Shown: positions 60,679 through 64,000 of the stretch, piece after piece | Numbering within the stretch: position 1 is the stretch's first letter | Layout of the letters: the number at the start of each line of letters is the position of its first letter | NCBI GenBank assembly: GCA_052118425.1 | Contig: JBQKHF010000011.1 | Direction: 5' to 3' (one strand) | DNA: 64,000 nt | Origin: Roseburia_C sp900315735 | GTDB lineage: Bacteria; Bacillota; Clostridia; Lachnospirales; Lachnospiraceae | Program-made: the position numbers and the translations under genes | Notes under the pieces: generated by a model | Told to the model about the DNA's origin: nothing | Databases searched by the model: none | What the model saw: only the letters and a program-made list of their open reading frames with translations

Positions 60679-62013
60679 ATGAGCCAGAACTCAAATTTAA
60701 TTGTGGGAGTAAATGAAAAAGTAAAGCCGGGAAAAGCAATTCTGCTTGCATTCCAGCATATTTTATCCATGGATTTGTATGTATTTCCAATCCTTCTTGC
60801 AGCCATGCTTGGGTTATCCGGAGCAGACACCAGTTACCTTATCCAGATGTGTTTCTTTACCTGTGGTATTGCAACCATTATCCAGACAGGAATCGGAATA
60901 AAACTTCCGGTGGTACAGGGCGCAAGCTTTGTTGCCTTAAGTGCACTTGCAGCAATCGGTTCCACCAACGGAATGCCGACCTTAATCGGAAGCCTGATTC
61001 CGGGAGCAATTATTCTCTGCCTCCTTGGTGTAACAAAGGTATTTTCCAAAATCGTAAATAAATGTGTACCGGCTTATATAGGTGGACTGGTTATTATGAT
61101 AGTAGGTATTTCCTTAACTTCTACCGCAGCCAGCGGCGTAATCAGCAGCAATGGCGGACTGATGAACAATATGGTTCCGGGACTTGCAGCCATGCTTACA
61201 TTAATTATTGTAAATGTAATTTCTTATAAAACAAATTACAGACATAAATTCTTAAGCCTCTTTTCTGTAGTAGGTGCATTAATTGTAGGCTGTATCGTAG
61301 CCGGATTTATGGGAACTCTTGATTTCTCCGCAGTAAAAGAAGCAGCATGGTTCCAGGTACCAAATGTATTCCATTTTGGATTACCGAAATTTGAATTATC
61401 TCCATGTATTTTAATGACATTTATTTACTTTATCGTTTTGATTGAAACAACAGGTGTATGGATTACTGTCAGTGATGTAACCGGAGAACCGTTAACCGAT
61501 GAGAGACTGAACCGTGCAGTCATCGGAGAAGGTTTAGGATGCCTCGTTGGTTCCGTTTTCGGAGGAACTCCATTAACCGGATATTCATCCAATGCAGGTG
61601 TTATTTCCATTACAAAAATCGGCAGCCGTGTTGTTGTAATGACAGCAGGTGTGATTCTTGCAATCATGGGCTTCTGTCCGAAGTTAATGGCAATCATTGC
61701 ATCCGTACCGGGTTGTGTTATCAGTGGTATCTTCATTGTCATCTGTCAGATTCTGATTGCCAATGGTTTAAAAATTGTCAGCCGTGAAAAGATGACACAG
61801 AAAAAAATCCTTGTGATTGGATTATCTATTGTATTTACCGTTTCCAGCATGGTCATTTCTTCTGATGTAATGGCAATGTTCCCATCTACCGTCCAGTACT
61901 TCTTAAGCAGTGGTACAGCAGTTGGCGGAATTACAGCAGTCATTCTGAATCTGGTTCTGCCGGAAGAAAGTGCCGAGAAGGTAAAGAAGAGTGAAGGAGT
62001 TGTTGCACAATGA
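60679..62013 (+). CDS. NCS2-family xanthine/uracil permease
   Basis: The 444-aa nucleobase:cation symporter-2 has about 12-14 transmembrane helices with VQGASFVALSALAAIGSTNG and the family NxGxxxxT motif in YSSNAGVISITKIGSR. It imports a purine (guanine or xanthine suggested by the next gene). The start follows AGGAGG at 60667-60672. It overlaps the deaminase gene by 4 bp (ATGA), coupling uptake to breakdown. Confidence 0.85.
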   Translation: MSQNSNLIVGVNEKVKPGKAILLAFQHILSMDLYVFPILLAAMLGLSGADTSYLIQMCFFTCGIATIIQTGIGIKLPVVQGASFVALSALAAIGSTNGMPTLIGSLIPGAIILCLLGVTKVFSKIVNKCVPAYIGGLVIMIVGISLTSTAASGVISSNGGLMNNMVPGLAAMLTLIIVNVISYKTNYRHKFLSLFSVVGALIVGCIVAGFMGTLDFSAVKEAAWFQVPNVFHFGLPKFELSPCILMTFIYFIVLIETTGVWITVSDVTGEPLTDERLNRAVIGEGLGCLVGSVFGGTPLTGYSSNAGVISITKIGSRVVVMTAGVILAIMGFCPKLMAIIASVPGCVISGIFIVICQILIANGLKIVSREKMTQKKILVIGLSIVFTVSSMVISSDVMAMFPSTVQYFLSSGTAVGGITAVILNLVLPEESAEKVKKSEGVVAQ

Positions 62014-63275
62014 TAATCAAAGGAAACTTTTTGTATACACCATCCATCGATGAAATGGTGGTAAAAGAGCAGGCGTATCTTCTTATTGAAAATGGCAAAG
62101 TAAAAGCCTTTTATGATACACTGCCGGAAGAATACAGTCAGGAAAAAGTAATTGATTATGGAGAAGCCATTATCATTCCGGCATTTAACGATGTACATAT
62201 CCATGCCCCGCAGTTAATCAACCGGGGCGTGGGATTTGATAAAGAACTGCTTCCGTGGCTGGAAACCTATACATTTCCGGTAGAAGCAAAATATAAAGAT
62301 GTGGCATTTGCAGAAAAAGCATATAAGCTCTTTTTGAACCGCCTGTGGGCAGTGGGAACCATGCGTTTTTCCGCATTTGCAACCTTACATAAGGATGCAA
62401 CCTGGAGATTCATGGAACTGGCAGAACAGTCCGGTTTATCCGGTTATATCGGAAAAGTAAATATGGACCGCAACTCGCCGGACATTTTAATCGAGGATAC
62501 AGAGCAGTCCTTGGCAGATACGGAAGAATTGATTATCCGAAGCAAAGAAGAATTAAAAGAATTCAGTTATATATTGACACCACGTTTTGTTCCTGCCACA
62601 ACAGAAAAGCTGATGCAGGGTCTGGGAGACTTGGGTGAGAAATATAATCTTCCGGTGCAGTCCCATTTATCCGAAAACCGGAGTGAGATTGCATGGGTAA
62701 AGGAACTGCATCCTTCCATAGAAGATTATACCAGAGTCTATGAAGCTTACGGACTGATGCGGAGTAACCGTACGATTATGGCGCACGCCATCTGGCTTTC
62801 CGATGAAGAAAAAGATTTTTTAAAGGAAAAAGGCGTGATGCTTGCCCATTGTGCCCAGTCCAACGCAGACCTGTCCAGCGGCGTCATGCCGTTGCGGAAG
62901 AATTTAGAAAGAGGTCTTAGATGCTGTATTGCCAGTGACATTGCAGGAAGCCATACACCGGACATGAACCGCCACGTAGCAGCTTCTATAGAACTTTCAA
63001 AAGTGAACTGGCTTTCCCATCCGGAAGAGAAAGCACTGCAGCTTCCAGAAGCTCTGTATCTTGCAACCAAGCAGAGCGGAAGCTTTTTCGGTAAGGTCGG
63101 AAGCTTTGAAGAAGGCTATGATTTTGATGCACTGGTCATTGAAACTGATGAAATGGATGGTCTGCTGCCACGTACGCCATTTGAAAAATTAGAGCAGTAT
63201 ATCTATGATGGCAATGACCGGAATATTCTTGCCAGATATTGTAAAGGAAAATTTGTGGCAAAACCATTTGCATAG
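62010..63275 (+). CDS. guanine deaminase-like amidohydrolase
   Basis: The 421-aa amidohydrolase turns guanine into xanthine plus ammonia. Metal-site motifs are visible: FNDVHIHAPQ (HxH) near residue 65, SHLSENRSEI (His) near 215, a second His in IMAHAIWLS near 260, and CIASDIAGSHT (Asp) near 310. The guanine deaminase feature is the second-shell RGVGFDKELLPWLETYTFP. It is co-translated with the purine permease. Together they form a guanine uptake and deamination unit. Confidence 0.85.
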   Translation: MIIKGNFLYTPSIDEMVVKEQAYLLIENGKVKAFYDTLPEEYSQEKVIDYGEAIIIPAFNDVHIHAPQLINRGVGFDKELLPWLETYTFPVEAKYKDVAFAEKAYKLFLNRLWAVGTMRFSAFATLHKDATWRFMELAEQSGLSGYIGKVNMDRNSPDILIEDTEQSLADTEELIIRSKEELKEFSYILTPRFVPATTEKLMQGLGDLGEKYNLPVQSHLSENRSEIAWVKELHPSIEDYTRVYEAYGLMRSNRTIMAHAIWLSDEEKDFLKEKGVMLAHCAQSNADLSSGVMPLRKNLERGLRCCIASDIAGSHTPDMNRHVAASIELSKVNWLSHPEEKALQLPEALYLATKQSGSFFGKVGSFEEGYDFDALVIETDEMDGLLPRTPFEKLEQYIYDGNDRNILARYCKGKFVAKPFA

Positions 63276-63341
63276 AAATTTAAGAATATATAGAAAAGTC
63301 CGCCTTTGTGCCATTAAGCTGGTAAAGGCGGACTTTGTAGA

Positions 63342-63806
63342 TTATAAGGAATCTCTTAAGAAAATGTGTCTGAAAATAAACCGTGCCAGCGGTCCTACAA
63401 GGAATAATTGCAGGGGAAGTGCCAGGATGAAGTTTCTGCAGTAGGTCATTAGGTAATCAGGAATAAAATTACCGGTAAATCCATAGCCATGAAAGACACC
63501 AATAATGCTTGCAAATGCTACCTGGGAAACAACAGTAAAAGTCTGAATCGCAAAGATGATAGAAATTGGTCTGTCTCCGGGCTGTACAATGCGGAAGGCA
63601 AAATATTTTGCAATATGACCGGATACAAAGTAAGCCAGCAGAAAGATGATAATGTATTCTATCCACATCCCTTTTAAAGCGATGAGAAAAGTAGAATTTG
63701 TGAAACTTCCTGTTGCAAGAACGGTATTGTAAAGCGTCATGACATATACCATCATCCAGGCGGTAATAGCAGTAAAGAAAATAGATTCAAGTTTTGTTTT
63801 AGGCAT
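63342..63806 (-). CDS. DUF2798-family membrane protein
   Basis: The 154-aa protein has four transmembrane helices in two similar halves (FFTAITAWMMVYVMTLYNTV and ALKGMWIEYIIIFLLAYFVS, then a second pair). This matches the two-fold DUF2798 layout. Function unknown. The minus-strand start is preceded by AAGGAGAAAATTAA. It converges on the guanine deaminase gene. Confidence 0.7.
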   Translation of the reverse strand: MPKTKLESIFFTAITAWMMVYVMTLYNTVLATGSFTNSTFLIALKGMWIEYIIIFLLAYFVSGHIAKYFAFRIVQPGDRPISIIFAIQTFTVVSQVAFASIIGVFHGYGFTGNFIPDYLMTYCRNFILALPLQLFLVGPLARFIFRHIFLRDSL

Positions 63807-63861
63807 TTTAATTTTCTCCTTAATAAAGTTTTAGGCACAAAAGAATGAGAGCAATAAAAAA

Positions 63862-63914
63862 GACACTAAACATGTTTCGACCATCAGACATCAGTCGAAA
63901 CGATATTTAGTGTC
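63862..63914. terminator. long bidirectional hairpin near the window end
   Basis: Arms of about 20 nt (GACACTAAACATGTTTCGAC with GTCGAAAC and TTTAGTGTC) pair almost fully around 12 nt. A T-run on the minus strand and TTTG on the plus strand allow termination in both directions, upstream of the DUF2798 gene. Confidence 0.55.
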
Positions 63915-64000
63915 AATTTGTTTTTCTGTTCATTTGTGCTGCTTCATTATAGCAGAAGAAACAGAAAAATGTAAGTAAAATTTTATATTTTAGGAACCGG

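Overview
The window looks like chromosomal DNA of a low-GC, anaerobic Gram-positive gut bacterium of the Lachnospiraceae (Clostridia, Firmicutes). The reasons are the strong AGGAGG-type ribosome sites, the Lachnospiraceae-style mgl sugar transporter with a YesM/YesN two-component system, an FeFe-hydrogenase-like chemoreceptor, many hybrid histidine kinases, lipoproteins in place of periplasmic proteins, and an atpBEFHAGDC operon. This is a family-level inference from gene content. No rRNA or tRNA gene was seen to fix the genus, and no CRISPR array was found.

Region 1 (1-13.2 kb) is a visibly AT-richer accessory island read entirely on the + strand. It encodes a small excisionase-like HTH protein, a dynamin-like GTPase split by one in-frame TAA, a 1195-aa HerA/FtsK-type ATPase with a huge Ser/Thr/Ala/Gly-rich insert, an HNH (WHH-like) toxin-type nuclease with a DUF6985-like immunity partner, a zincin-like protein overlapping a small ORF, an unrecognised 409-aa protein, and a 1072-aa fusion of Ser/Thr kinase, STAND NTPase and a helical-repeat region. 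It ends in a clear terminator. The combination looks like a conflict, defence or toxin-handling system and is the most likely place for something undescribed. Regions 13.3-15.8 kb hold a gene remnant, a MerR regulator with a perfect palindrome in its promoter, a membrane protein and an LRR lipoprotein built from three-repeat super-units.

Region 2 (15.9-27.4 kb) is a galactose/methyl-galactoside-type ABC transporter (mglB, mglA, mglC; MglC has a ~220-residue coiled-coil N-terminal extension). It is followed by a YesN response regulator, a YesM kinase, two further sugar-binding proteins that probably act as co-sensors, and a small unknown protein. Region 3 (27.5-34.6 kb) has a soluble hydrogenase-like chemoreceptor behind a sigma-D-like promoter, an ECF-type membrane component, a sortase-anchored surface protein and a SulP anion transporter with a charged C-terminal tail.

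Region 4 (34.6-45.7 kb) carries three hybrid histidine kinases (the first broken by a frameshift), a MATE exporter, a rhodanese-like protein and a sugar-binding lipoprotein. Region 5 (45.9-52.2 kb) is the complete F1Fo ATP synthase operon, with a c subunit that looks proton- rather than sodium-specific.

Region 6 (52.2-64 kb) is mixed housekeeping. It holds an XRE regulator divergent from a lipoprotein and sharing repeated operators, an Rpn-type nuclease, an HD hydrolase, a decayed GH3 glycosidase, a P-loop kinase, an Sfp-type phosphopantetheinyl transferase, a HAD phosphatase, an RpiR regulator, a 38-aa protein and a YgiN-like monooxygenase. It also has a purine permease-guanine deaminase operon behind a promoter followed at once by terminator hairpins, and a DUF2798-like membrane protein. 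Several intergenic gaps hold short related repeats and strong hairpins.
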